From: Pacificitalea manganoxidans | GTDB taxonomy: Bacteria > Pseudomonadota > Alphaproteobacteria > Rhodobacterales > Rhodobacteraceae | Assembly (NCBI RefSeq): GCF_002504165.1 | Contig: NZ_CP021404.1 | Coordinates: 62,001 to 126,000 of the forward strand | DNA length: 64,000 nucleotides | Direction of reading: 5' to 3' | Part shown: positions 29,804-38,173 of the stretch, piece by piece | How positions within the stretch are numbered: the first letter of the stretch is position 1 | Layout: every line of letters begins with the position of its first letter | Notes under the pieces: generated by a model | Seen by the model: the letters and a program-made list of their open reading frames with translations, nothing else | Database searches by the model: none | What the model was told of the DNA's origin: nothing | Translations under genes and position numbers: made by a program

Positions 29804-29892
29804 GACGGGCTCCTGCACTGGGGTCCGTCGCGTGTTGCGGTTTTCGCCCCACGGGTCAAGGGGGCGCAGGGGCGGCACGTTCAAACGATTTG

Positions 29893-29898
29893 TTAACC
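29893..29898 (+). promoter_or_regulatory. CtrA-like half-site TTAACC ahead of the polysaccharide cluster
   Basis: TTAACCAA lies about 45 bases before the ATG of the polymerase-like gene. It is only a half-site; no second TTAA lies at seven-base spacing. Listed because full CtrA boxes occur elsewhere in the cluster and window. Confidence 0.3.
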
Positions 29899-29941
29899 AA
29901 ACCCCAGCTAACTGGATGCAGTCAGCGTTCAGGAGCCGTCA

Positions 29942-31438
29942 ATGCGTGTGCCGCCGCCCGTTCCCGCCCTGCCCCACCCGCCCGGTCCCGTGCCGCTGCG
30001 GGGCACTGTGGCCTGGGGTGTGGGCGCGGGGCATCTGGCGCTGGCTGCGGTGCATCTGGGCCTTGGCTCCGCGCCTTGGCCGCTAATCGCGCTGATTGTG
30101 ATTTCGCTCACCGGCTGTGCCGCCCTCCTGCGGGATCGGATCTGGCCCGGTGATGCGGTGCTGTTTTATGGCGGGCTCTATGGCGGCACGCTTGCGCTGA
30201 TCATCAAGGCGGCGCTGGGTCAGCCGCTACAGGACAACCTCGGCCATGCCGATGCCGCCGCGACCCTGCTGCTGATAGGTCATCTGGGGCTCTGGGCGGC
30301 GGTGCGGCTGGCGGGGATGCTGGCCGCGCGTATGCCCGCCCCACCGATGACCCTGCGGCTGGCCGATCCGGCGCTGTTGCAGCGTGCCTTTCTGCCGCTG
30401 CTGGCTGTCGGCATGGCGGCGGCGCTGGCGCATGTGCTGCTGCGGCCCCGGCTGGTCAACGGCATGATCGAGCAGGGCGCGGGCTTTGGCGGGTTTGGCA
30501 CGCTTTCGGTGCTGCTGGTGATGGCCCTTGCCGCTGGCACGACGCTCGCCGCCGGGCGTCACGGACCCCGCGCGCGGTTCTGGCTGCTGGCCGCGCTTCT
30601 GCTGATGCTGGGCATGACGGTGGTCGCCAACACCAAGAAAGAGCTGGGCGAAGCGTTGATCGTGCTGGCTATGGGCGCCATCGCCCTGCGCCTGCAGCCC
30701 ACCCCCGCCCGGCTGCTGGGCACGGTGGCGGCGGGGGCGGTGCTGTTGCTCTATGTCGGGCCGGTGGTGCATATCATGCGCGCCGATTTTCTGGATCTGG
30801 GGCTGGACGGGCGCATTGCGGCGGCGTGGTCGATCCTTGTCGATGCCGGGTTCGATCCCCGCGCGCTTCGGGCCGAGGATGCGCGCATCGCGGCAAGCTT
30901 CTCCTACGCCTATCGCGAGGGCGGCAGCTACATCTATCCGGTCAGCGCCAATCTGGACCGGTTCGCCCTGATCCTGCCGGTGGACCAAGTGCTGCGCGGC
31001 GTGGCCCAAAGCCATGTGATCGGGCCCGCCCCCTTCCTACGGGAGGTGGCGGAAGGGGTGCTGCCCTCTCTCCTGATCGCCAAAAGCGCGGCCACCGGCG
31101 CCGATCTCATCGCGTGGGAGTACGGCATCCGCATCCACGGCAATGCAGCCCGTCCCGTTCTGGGGCTGGCGGCCAGCGCATTGGCGATCGGTGGACCGAC
31201 GGCGGTGCTGCCGCTGGTCTTCGCCGTGATGCTGCCGGTCGTGCTGTTGCTGAATATCGGATTTGGCGATCTGCGGCGCGGACTGGCCGGATACACCGCC
31301 TGCTGCATCACTTGGATCCTCGCGGAAACCACGCTCGACGCGGCGCTGGTCTTTGCCCTGCGGCACGCGGTGCTGGCCTGGCTTGCCTGCTGGCTGGTGA
31401 GCCGCGTCTTTGCCCTCGCACCGGACCCGCACCGATGA
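29942..31438 (+). CDS. Polysaccharide polymerase-like (Wzy/O-antigen polymerase-like) membrane protein
   Basis: A 498-residue protein with about twelve hydrophobic segments and one large soluble loop (residues about 285-385, LDLGLDGRIAAAWSILVDAG, SFSYAYREGGSYIYPV) before the last helices. This layout fits Wzy-type or EpsE/G-like polymerases. Sequence similarity across such proteins is low, so the call rests on topology plus context. AGGAG lies seven bases before the ATG. It overlaps the flippase start by four bases (ATGA). Confidence 0.72.
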   Translation: MRVPPPVPALPHPPGPVPLRGTVAWGVGAGHLALAAVHLGLGSAPWPLIALIVISLTGCAALLRDRIWPGDAVLFYGGLYGGTLALIIKAALGQPLQDNLGHADAAATLLLIGHLGLWAAVRLAGMLAARMPAPPMTLRLADPALLQRAFLPLLAVGMAAALAHVLLRPRLVNGMIEQGAGFGGFGTLSVLLVMALAAGTTLAAGRHGPRARFWLLAALLLMLGMTVVANTKKELGEALIVLAMGAIALRLQPTPARLLGTVAAGAVLLLYVGPVVHIMRADFLDLGLDGRIAAAWSILVDAGFDPRALRAEDARIAASFSYAYREGGSYIYPVSANLDRFALILPVDQVLRGVAQSHVIGPAPFLREVAEGVLPSLLIAKSAATGADLIAWEYGIRIHGNAARPVLGLAASALAIGGPTAVLPLVFAVMLPVVLLLNIGFGDLRRGLAGYTACCITWILAETTLDAALVFALRHAVLAWLACWLVSRVFALAPDPHR

Positions 31439-32733
31439 GCCTGCGCCGGAACATACTGGCCCAAGGCGGCGGACAGGCCGGGCTCCTGACCGTGCAATTG
31501 GTAAGCGTGCCCCTGCTGATCGCCGCTTGGGGCATCGACGGGTTCGGCACATGGGCCATGCTCACGGCGCTCGCCGGGCTGCTGGCGCTATCGGATCTGG
31601 GCTTCACCTTCGCCGTAAAAAACGACCTTGCGCTGCGGCTTGCACGGGGGGACCGCGCCGGCGCGCGCGCCAGCTACCAAAGCGTGCTGGTGCTGCTGCT
31701 GGGCAGCTGTGCCGTGCTAGCGCTGCTGATTGCGGGCGGGGTGCTTATGGCGTGGCACATCGGTTGGCTGGCGCGGCTGTCACAGGGGGGCGAGGTCGCT
31801 GCCGCCATCGCGTGGCTGGCGGCGACCGCCGGTTTGAGCCAGTTCTTTCTGTTGGGCTGCGCGGGGTTGCGCGGCATCGGTCGCCCGGCGGAGGAGATTA
31901 CGGCCGCCGCTACCGCCCGCATTGCCGAGGGCATGGCTGTCGTCACCGTCGCGCTTCTGGGTCACGGCATCGCAAGCGCGGCGGCGGCGGCCTGTCTGAT
32001 GCGAGCCGTGGCCTGCGGGGTGCTGTGGTGGCGCCTGCGGCGCCTCGCCCCGTGGCTGCGCAGTGGATTGCGCAGCGGGGTGCCCGAGGCGCGGCGCGAC
32101 CGCTTGCGGCTGCTGGCCTCTCCCGCGCTGTCCTATCTGCTGATCCCGCTGGCACAGGCCGGTCTGCTGCATGCTCCGCCTCTGCTGCTGGGGCTGATGA
32201 GCGGGCCGACGGGGGTCGCGCTCTATGCGGTGACGCGGACCGTGGCGCGGGCGGGCACCACCGCCGCGACGCTGGTGAACCACGCGCTTGTCCCCGAATA
32301 CAGCTACGCGTTCGGGGCCGGACGGGCGCAGAGGGTCGCCGCCCTGATCCGTCTGCACCAGACCCTGATCGGCATGGGCGCGCTTGCCTATGCCGCGATC
32401 CTCGCCGCGCTGGGCCTGATGCTGATCCACTGGTTTTCCGGCGGCAGCGTCACCGCGCAGTCCGCGCTGCTGGCCGCAATTGGCCTGTCCGTTCTGCTGG
32501 AAATGGGGTGGACCGCCTGTCTGGCGCCGCGCGCGGCCCGCAATGCCCATCGCCGGATCGCGCTTTCGGCGCCGCTGGGCGCGGCTGTCGGGCTTGGCGC
32601 TGGCGTCGCGCTGGCCGGCGTGATCGCGCCACCCGTGGCGCTGGGTTGCGGGGTCGCTCTGGCGCACGGGCTTATCTGCGGCGCGGCGCTCAGCGCCCCC
32701 GCCCATACCCTACCACATGGAAGGCTGATCTAA
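31435..32733 (+). CDS. Polysaccharide flippase-like membrane protein (Wzx/MOP superfamily)
   Basis: A 432-residue membrane protein with about twelve helices. The N-terminus (NILAQGGGQAGLLTVQLVSV, then LLIAAWGIDGFGTWAMLTAL) is characteristic of Wzx/RfbX O-unit flippases of the MOP superfamily, which move lipid-linked sugar units to the periplasm. The start is the ATG in the ATGA overlap with the upstream gene, and the stop overlaps the next start by one base (TAATG). These couplings place it in one transcript with the polymerase-like and glycosyltransferase genes. Confidence 0.85.
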   Translation: MSLRRNILAQGGGQAGLLTVQLVSVPLLIAAWGIDGFGTWAMLTALAGLLALSDLGFTFAVKNDLALRLARGDRAGARASYQSVLVLLLGSCAVLALLIAGGVLMAWHIGWLARLSQGGEVAAAIAWLAATAGLSQFFLLGCAGLRGIGRPAEEITAAATARIAEGMAVVTVALLGHGIASAAAAACLMRAVACGVLWWRLRRLAPWLRSGLRSGVPEARRDRLRLLASPALSYLLIPLAQAGLLHAPPLLLGLMSGPTGVALYAVTRTVARAGTTAATLVNHALVPEYSYAFGAGRAQRVAALIRLHQTLIGMGALAYAAILAALGLMLIHWFSGGSVTAQSALLAAIGLSVLLEMGWTACLAPRAARNAHRRIALSAPLGAAVGLGAGVALAGVIAPPVALGCGVALAHGLICGAALSAPAHTLPHGRLI

Positions 32734-33902
32734 TGCGGATTTTGCGGGTCATTCACAGTGTCCACCCCGATCAAGGCGGCCCGGTCGAGGGGCTGCTACG
32801 CTCCGCCGCGTATCACGCGAAAGCCGGGCACCAGACCGAAGTCGTCAGCCTAGATGCCGGACCCGTCCGAGGGTTCCCGCTGCCCCTGCATCCGCTGGGA
32901 CCGGGGCTGGGGCGATATGGCTACACCCCGCGCCCGGCCCAGTGGATCACCGCGCATGCCGACCGCTTCGACGCCTGCGTCATTCATGGGCTCTGGAACC
33001 ATGCCGTGATCGGCGGCGGGCGCGCGGCGCGGGCCAGCGGCCTGCCCTATGTCGTGTTTACCCATGGGATGCTCGACCCGTGGTTTCGCCGTGCCGCGCC
33101 GCTGCGCCATCTGGCCAAGCAGGTGATCTGGTGGGCGGCACAGGCGGAGGTGATGGAGGGCGCGGCACGGGTTCTTTTTACCTCCGAAGGAGAGGCTCGC
33201 GCCGCGCGCGCCGCCTTTGCGCAGACCCCGATCCGGCCTCATGTCCTGCCCTATGGCGCCGCGCGCCCGTCCCAGCGCGAACGGGCAGAGGGGCCGCTGG
33301 CCTTTGCCGCGCGGGTGCAGATGCCCAATCGGCCCTACCTGCTGTTCATGTCACGATTTCACCCCAAAAAGGGGCTCGACCTGCTGATCCCGGCCTTTGC
33401 CCAAAGCGCGGCGCGGCATCCGGGCCTGCAACTGGTGCTGGCGGGGCCGGACCCTGACGGCATGACGCCCTCCCTGCGCAAACTTGCCCAGCATAGCGGG
33501 ATCAGACGGCGGGTGTATTTCCCCGGTCCGCTGAGCGGCGCAAGCAAATGGGGGGCATTGATGGGGGCAGATGCGCTTTGCCTGCCGTCCCATGGCGAGA
33601 ATTTCGGCATCGTGCTGGCCGAGGCGATGGCCTGCGCGACGCCGGTTCTGACCACCCATGCCGTCAACATCGCCCCCCGCATCGCGGAGGCCGGCGCGGG
33701 ATTGATCGAACAGGACGATGCCAGCGGGATCACACGGCTGCTGCACCGCTGGGGCGCACTGGACCCACCCCGGCGCGCGCAGATGTCCGCAGCGGCCAAG
33801 CGCTTGCACGCAAGCGATTTTACCGTCGAGCGTGCCGCGCAGGCCTTGGCCCAGGTGCTGACCGACATCCGCGAGGAGGCGCATCAATGGCAAATGGCCT
33901 GA
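32733..33902 (+). CDS. Glycosyltransferase family 4
   Basis: A 389-residue GT-B-fold retaining glycosyltransferase. The N-terminal lobe starts MRILRVIHSVHPDQGGPVEG and contains VIHGLWNH and FTHGMLDPWF. The C-terminal nucleotide-sugar lobe has LFMSRFHPKKGLDLLIPAF (about residue 205) and the ExxxxxxxE motif in GENFGIVLAEAMACATPVL (about 290). It adds a sugar to the lipid-linked repeat unit on the cytoplasmic face. It overlaps the flippase stop by one base and the acetyltransferase by 16 bases. Donor and acceptor are unknown. Confidence 0.93.
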   Translation: MRILRVIHSVHPDQGGPVEGLLRSAAYHAKAGHQTEVVSLDAGPVRGFPLPLHPLGPGLGRYGYTPRPAQWITAHADRFDACVIHGLWNHAVIGGGRAARASGLPYVVFTHGMLDPWFRRAAPLRHLAKQVIWWAAQAEVMEGAARVLFTSEGEARAARAAFAQTPIRPHVLPYGAARPSQRERAEGPLAFAARVQMPNRPYLLFMSRFHPKKGLDLLIPAFAQSAARHPGLQLVLAGPDPDGMTPSLRKLAQHSGIRRRVYFPGPLSGASKWGALMGADALCLPSHGENFGIVLAEAMACATPVLTTHAVNIAPRIAEAGAGLIEQDDASGITRLLHRWGALDPPRRAQMSAAAKRLHASDFTVERAAQALAQVLTDIREEAHQWQMA

Positions 33903-34525
33903 CCGGCGGCAACGTCGCCCGTGGTGCGGCCAGCTTTAGCCTGAGCAACCGGCTAGAGCGGGCCCTGTTTCAGGTCGCGTGGGTCTTGCTGGCCGCGTGG
34001 ACGCCCGCGCCGCTGCACCGTTGGCGCATCGCGGTGCTGCGGCTGTTTGGCGCGCAAGTGGCGTGGAACGCGCGTCTGCATGGATCGGTGCGGATCTGGC
34101 GGCCCGCGACCCTGAGCATCGGGGCCGAGGCGCTGATCGGGCGTGGCGCGTGGCTCTACTCGATGGACCGAATCGACATTGGCGCGGGGGCGGTGGTGTC
34201 GCAACGCGCGCATCTGTGCACCGGGTCGCACCGGCTCGACGATCCGGAATTTCGCCTGATCACCGCGCCGATCCGGGTGGCGCCGCGCGCGTGGATCGCG
34301 GCAGAGGCGTTCGTCGGTCCCGGTGTCAGTGTGGGGCACGGCGCGGTGGTGGCTGCCCGTGCCGTCACGATGCGAAATGTGCCGCCATGGCAAATCGTTG
34401 CCGGAAACCCGGCCCGCCAGATCGGCCAGCGCGACCTGCGCAGCCCGCCCGGCGCAACCGCGCGCCACGGGCCGGCCTGGGGGCAGGAGGACAGCGATGC
34501 GCGCGCTGAGGCCGGGGTATATTAA
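33887..34525 (+). CDS. WcaF-like hexapeptide acetyltransferase
   Basis: A 212-residue protein resembling putative colanic-acid-type O-acetyltransferases. After a hydrophobic N-terminal region (ALFQVAWVLLAAWTPAPLHR) a left-handed beta-helix follows (residues about 65-185) with hexapeptide repeats such as LSIGAEALIGRGAWLY and AFVGPGVSVGHGAVVAA, and the AGNPAR closing motif of the family. It probably acetylates a sugar of the exported polysaccharide. GAGGAG lies eight bases upstream of the ATG at 33887, which overlaps the glycosyltransferase by 16 bases. Confidence 0.9.
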   Translation: MANGLTGGNVARGAASFSLSNRLERALFQVAWVLLAAWTPAPLHRWRIAVLRLFGAQVAWNARLHGSVRIWRPATLSIGAEALIGRGAWLYSMDRIDIGAGAVVSQRAHLCTGSHRLDDPEFRLITAPIRVAPRAWIAAEAFVGPGVSVGHGAVVAARAVTMRNVPPWQIVAGNPARQIGQRDLRSPPGATARHGPAWGQEDSDARAEAGVY

Positions 34526-34527
34526 CC
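34522..34527 (+). promoter_or_regulatory. CtrA-like half-site TTAACC ahead of the SGNH gene
   Basis: TTAACCAAT overlaps the acetyltransferase stop codon and lies 72 bases before the SGNH start. Half-site only, so weak evidence on its own. Confidence 0.3.
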
Positions 34528-34598
34528 AATGGGCACGATGCTCTCTGTCTGAAACGCCCGGCCTTATCGCCGGTGCGCCGAACAGAAGAGAGGTCATC

Positions 34599-35888
34599 AT
34601 GCTGGGACTTGGGATCGGAATTGGTGCCGCGGCCATCGGCGGGGGTCTGCGGCAAAGGACGTGGGCCTTGGCCAATCGGCCCGTGACCGTGTGGGGTGAC
34701 AGCCTGTCTGCCGGGGCGGGGGCCAGCGGCGCACGGCTGGCCTTCCCGGCGCAGGCGGCCGCCCTGCCAAGAGCGGCGCGCGACATAGATAATCGCGGCG
34801 TCGGGGGCCAAACATCGACCCAGATCGCGGCACGGCAGGGCGGTGTTCCGATCACCGTCACGGTGCCCGACGGCGCGATTCCGGCGCGGATCGACCAAAA
34901 TTGGGACTTCACCGAGGGGTTACAGGGCTGGGGTCCGCGCCGCGCTGTGGCGCCCTATGCGGAGGTGGCCGTGGACGGGGACGCCCTGCGGCTGACCACC
35001 GTCGGCACGGCGCAATCGGGCGCGCAGCTGTGGCTGGGCGCAACCCTGCCCAGCGGCACCGTGGTCACGGTGGAGTTTGATCTAGAGATCGATGCGCCAT
35101 GGCTGGAGGTTGGTCTGGTCAATGCCGAAAGCGCGGCGCAGGCCTCGGGCGGGTGGGCCGCGACGACCGGCTTCTCTCAAGGCGGACATAAGGTGCTGAA
35201 CTTTACCGTGGGCGACGCGGCGGAGCCGCAGGCCACCGCCCTGCTGTTCATGGCGCACACGCAGATCGGCAGCTACCGCATTCGCAATCTGCGCGTGGTG
35301 TCCGACAGCCCCGTCGCCCTGAGCGGGCAAAGCGTGGATGTGCTGATGGAAAGCGGCGCGCCAGCGGGCGAGATGCCCGCGCAGATCGGTGACGCGGCGG
35401 GGATCGTGCGCACCGATGCAGGCGGCAACTGGAGCTTTACCCGGACCTCTGCCGGGGCCGAGGTTGCGTGCCCCGGCACGGTCACGGTCATCCCCGACAG
35501 CGCGGGCGATACCGGCACGCGGACGCTGTGGATCTGGGCGGGGCGCAACAACCATACGGACCCCGAGGTCGTGAAATCCGACATTGCCGCGATGGTTGCT
35601 CATGCCGGGCACGGGCATGTTCTGGTCGGGTCCGTGCTGACCAGCGCGGTGGATTCGGCGCCCGCGCGACAGGGGATATTGCAGCTGAATTCCGATCTGA
35701 GCGCGATCTATGACGACCGGTTCGTGGATCTGATGGCCGCATTGCAGGCGGCCTCAGACGGGGGCGCGGAGGATAGCGCCGATGTGGCCGATGATCTGGT
35801 GCCGCGCTCCCTGCGCAGCGACGCGGTGCATCTGAACGATGCGGGCTACGGCGTCGTGGCGCTGGCGTTTTCGGAGGCCCGGTATTGA
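34599..35888 (+). CDS. SGNH/GDSL-type esterase with a large internal insertion
   Basis: A 429-residue protein. The four SGNH blocks are visible: GDS at residues 33-35 (nucleophile Ser35), GVGGQTS at 67-73 (oxyanion Gly), GRNNH at 315-319 (Asn) and DAVHLND at 408-414 (Asp408, His411). Between blocks II and III lies an insertion of about 240 residues containing a carbohydrate-binding-like beta-sandwich (NWDFTEGLQGWG start, about 101-235) and a second beta-rich unit (240-310). It has a glycine-rich hydrophobic N-terminus that may be a membrane anchor or uncleaved signal. Context suggests a polysaccharide esterase. AGAGAGG precedes the ATG at 34599. Its 3' end overlaps the convergent glycosyltransferase by 43 bases. 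Confidence 0.82.
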   Translation: MLGLGIGIGAAAIGGGLRQRTWALANRPVTVWGDSLSAGAGASGARLAFPAQAAALPRAARDIDNRGVGGQTSTQIAARQGGVPITVTVPDGAIPARIDQNWDFTEGLQGWGPRRAVAPYAEVAVDGDALRLTTVGTAQSGAQLWLGATLPSGTVVTVEFDLEIDAPWLEVGLVNAESAAQASGGWAATTGFSQGGHKVLNFTVGDAAEPQATALLFMAHTQIGSYRIRNLRVVSDSPVALSGQSVDVLMESGAPAGEMPAQIGDAAGIVRTDAGGNWSFTRTSAGAEVACPGTVTVIPDSAGDTGTRTLWIWAGRNNHTDPEVVKSDIAAMVAHAGHGHVLVGSVLTSAVDSAPARQGILQLNSDLSAIYDDRFVDLMAALQAASDGGAEDSADVADDLVPRSLRSDAVHLNDAGYGVVALAFSEARY

Positions 35889-37165
35889 GCGTTGCGGCGG
35901 GTCAGGCGGCCCAGCTCTTCGTGCCAGCGGGCAAGGATGGTGTCGGCGTGCCATCTGTCCCGCGCGGCCCGGCGTCCCGCGCTGCCCAGCGTCGCCCGGC
36001 GATCCGGGTCTTGCAGCAGCAGATCGAGTTCGACGACCAGGGCGGTGGTATCTCCGGGGGGCACAACGACACCGCAGCCCGCGACCTCGGCCGCGAGGGC
36101 GGTGCCAGGCGCGGCGGTGGCAAGGACCGGACGCCCGGAGGCCAGCATGTTGGTTAGTTTCGACGGCAGAACGAGGTCAGCGGCATCGGCGATCTGCGGC
36201 AGCAAGTGCACGGTGGCAAGGCCGAGCAACGCGCCAAGCCGATCCCGCGGCTGCAGGGGCGCCACGCGCAGGTTCGGGTGATCGCGGGCGGCCTGTTCAA
36301 GCATCGGGCGCATGGGTCCGTCGCCACAGATCAGCAGCGTCAGATCTCGGCGATGGCGCAAACGATGGGCCAGGTCTGGGATCGCCTCCAGCCCCTGTTT
36401 GCGGCCCAGCGCCCCGGAATACAGCAGCACATGCGGGGTGGTGATGCCCAAGGCGCGGCGCAGGGCGGTCATCTGCGCAGTGGTCGGCGGGGGCATTGGT
36501 TCTGCCCAATTGCGCAATTCCTGGATGCGGTGGGGCGCGACCCCTTTGGCGGCGACGCGGGCGCACATCTGGGTGGAAATCGTGCTGACCCTATCGAAGC
36601 GGCGCAACACCCAGCGTTCGATGCGGGTCGCAAGCGGGGCCGGACCGATAAGCCCGGTTGCGCGCGCCGCATCGAGTTCGAGATCCTGCAGATGCAGCCA
36701 TGCGGGCGCCCCCGCAAGCCGCGCTGCCAACCAGCCCAGCGGTGCGGATACCAGCGCCGGGGCGATTACCACCACACGGTCGGGAGGGTGGCGCAGGGCC
36801 TGCGCGATCATCACCGGCGCGGCGGTGAGCGCGAAACTGGCCTGATGCACCAGCCGCCGCAGCCCTGTCGGGCGCCGGGGGATGTAATGCGGGCAATGGG
36901 TGACCCGCAGGTTCGCGGCAGGGGTGCGCGTGACATACCGCGCGCGGGGCCAGCCCGTGGGCCGCGCCCATGCGGGGAAATAGGGGGTGGCGGTGACGAC
37001 ATGCACGCTGTGCCCGTGCCGCGCCAGATAGCTGGCAAGCCGGGTGGTATAGGGCGCGGTCGAGATCGGCTCCGGCGCGAAGTTGAGCCCCAAAATCAGG
37101 GTTCGCGTGACGGGACGTGCAGGCGACAGCGGAAGCGGACGCGGAGGCGATTGCGGAACGGTCAT
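35846..37165 (-). CDS. Glycosyltransferase family 4 (WcaI/WbuB-like)
   Basis: A 439-residue GT-B glycosyltransferase of the WcaI/WbuB-like group. The N-terminal lobe has LILGLNFAPEPISTAPYTTR and HVVTATPYFPAW. The C-terminal lobe has LLYSGALGRKQGLEAIPDLA, LLICGDGPMRPMLE and ADLVLPSKLTNMLASGRPVL, the donor-binding region. The last 14 residues are encoded antisense to the SGNH gene. The ATG at 37165 is preceded by AGGAG that sits in the loop of a hairpin (37166-37193), with a CtrA box (37209-37224) beyond that. It probably acts on the same polysaccharide as the opposite-strand cluster. Confidence 0.93.
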   Translation of the reverse strand: MTVPQSPPRPLPLSPARPVTRTLILGLNFAPEPISTAPYTTRLASYLARHGHSVHVVTATPYFPAWARPTGWPRARYVTRTPAANLRVTHCPHYIPRRPTGLRRLVHQASFALTAAPVMIAQALRHPPDRVVVIAPALVSAPLGWLAARLAGAPAWLHLQDLELDAARATGLIGPAPLATRIERWVLRRFDRVSTISTQMCARVAAKGVAPHRIQELRNWAEPMPPPTTAQMTALRRALGITTPHVLLYSGALGRKQGLEAIPDLAHRLRHRRDLTLLICGDGPMRPMLEQAARDHPNLRVAPLQPRDRLGALLGLATVHLLPQIADAADLVLPSKLTNMLASGRPVLATAAPGTALAAEVAGCGVVVPPGDTTALVVELDLLLQDPDRRATLGSAGRRAARDRWHADTILARWHEELGRLTRRNAQYRASENASATTP

Positions 37166-37193
37166 CTGGCGGGCTCCTGTAGCTGCCCGCCAG
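37166..37193 (-). promoter_or_regulatory. Start-adjacent hairpin holding the ribosome-binding site of the WcaI-like gene
   Basis: Perfect 8-bp arms CTGGCGGG/CCCGCCAG (37186-37193 and 37166-37173). On the mRNA the 3' arm directly abuts the ATG and the AGGAG element (37174-37178) lies in the loop. The structure could limit translation initiation. Confidence 0.55.
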
Positions 37194-37208
37194 CGTCGCG
37201 TGAATTGG

Positions 37209-37224
37209 TTAAGGGGGCCTTAAC
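37209..37224 (-). promoter_or_regulatory. Full CtrA-type box TTAA-N7-TTAAC
   Basis: TTAAGGGGGCCTTAAC matches the CtrA consensus TTAA-N7-TTAA(C) on both strands because it lies within the palindrome GGTTAAGG-GGG-CCTTAACC (37207-37225). It is about 45 bases upstream of the WcaI-like start and ten bases past the aldolase stop, so regulation of the glycosyltransferase is the natural reading. A terminator for the aldolase gene is the alternative, but no T-run follows. Confidence 0.65.
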
Positions 37225-37233
37225 CGTGAGCCG

Positions 37234-37995
37234 TCAGCTTGCGTAGTCGGAGCCTTCGGCATCAAGGATCAGGCGCAGTTCCTTCAGGTGGCGGTCGGCC
37301 ATTTCGGGGTAGTCGTCGAGCTCCTGCGCGGTCTTTTCCGCGATCTCATCGGACAGGTGTCGCAGCGGCTGGCCGGTTTGCAGCGCCCGGATATAGGTTT
37401 CCGCCGCGCGTTCGAAATAGAACAACCGGGTGAAGGTTTCGGCGACGGTGCGGCCCACGACCATGACGCCGTGATTGCCCATTACCAGCACCTGAACCTT
37501 TGGGTCGGCCAGCAGCGCGGCGCAGCGTGCGCCCTCCTCCTCGAACGCCAAGCCGCCATATTGGTCGTCAACGGCATGACGCCCGAAAAACATCGCGGTG
37601 TTTTGGTCGATCGCAGGCAGGCGGCTGTCGGCTAGGCTGGCGAGAACCGTCGCGTGGATCGAATGGACATGCATCGCGCATCGGGCATGCGGACAGGCGC
37701 GATGGATTGCGCCATGCAGGCCCCACGCGGTGGGATCGGGCGCGTTCGGCCCCTCCATCGCCGCCGGGTCGTTGGCGTCCAGTTCGATCAGGTCTGAGGC
37801 CCGGATGCGGGCGAAATGCATCTGATTGGGGTTCATCAGGAACCGGGTGCCATCGCCGTTGATCGCGAGCGAGAAATGATTGGCGACGGCCTCGTGCAGA
37901 TCGAGCCGGGCGGTCCAGCGGAAGGCCGCAGCCAGATCGACGCGGGCGGGCCAGTTGGCGATATTGGGCAACGAGGAAAACAGCGGCGGGCTCAT
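37234..37995 (-). CDS. Class II aldolase/adducin family protein
   Basis: A 253-residue zinc-dependent class II aldolase/adducin domain protein. Metal ligands are visible in HVHSIHATVLASL (about residue 108) and NHGVMVVGRTVAETF (about 174), with the catalytic glutamate probably in the first block. Family members include fuculose-phosphate and ribulose-phosphate epimerase-like enzymes and many uncharacterised proteins, so no substrate is assigned. GGAG lies five bases before the ATG. It is divergent from the adenine deaminase gene with 178 bases between the starts. Confidence 0.88.
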   Translation of the reverse strand: MSPPLFSSLPNIANWPARVDLAAAFRWTARLDLHEAVANHFSLAINGDGTRFLMNPNQMHFARIRASDLIELDANDPAAMEGPNAPDPTAWGLHGAIHRACPHARCAMHVHSIHATVLASLADSRLPAIDQNTAMFFGRHAVDDQYGGLAFEEEGARCAALLADPKVQVLVMGNHGVMVVGRTVAETFTRLFYFERAAETYIRALQTGQPLRHLSDEIAEKTAQELDDYPEMADRHLKELRLILDAEGSDYAS

Positions 37996-38173
37996 GGTGG
38001 CTCCGGATCAAGGGGGATGCGGGGTCAGAGTAGCGCGTGCCGCCCGCCTGCGCATCCGAAATGCACGCAAGCCTGCCGCCTGAACGGGCGGTTGCTGCTC
38101 CATCGGTCGCGACCCGGCGGAATGCGGTGCGGCGGGTCTTGTGGCCGGCTATCGGGTCGTGTCAGCTTGCACC

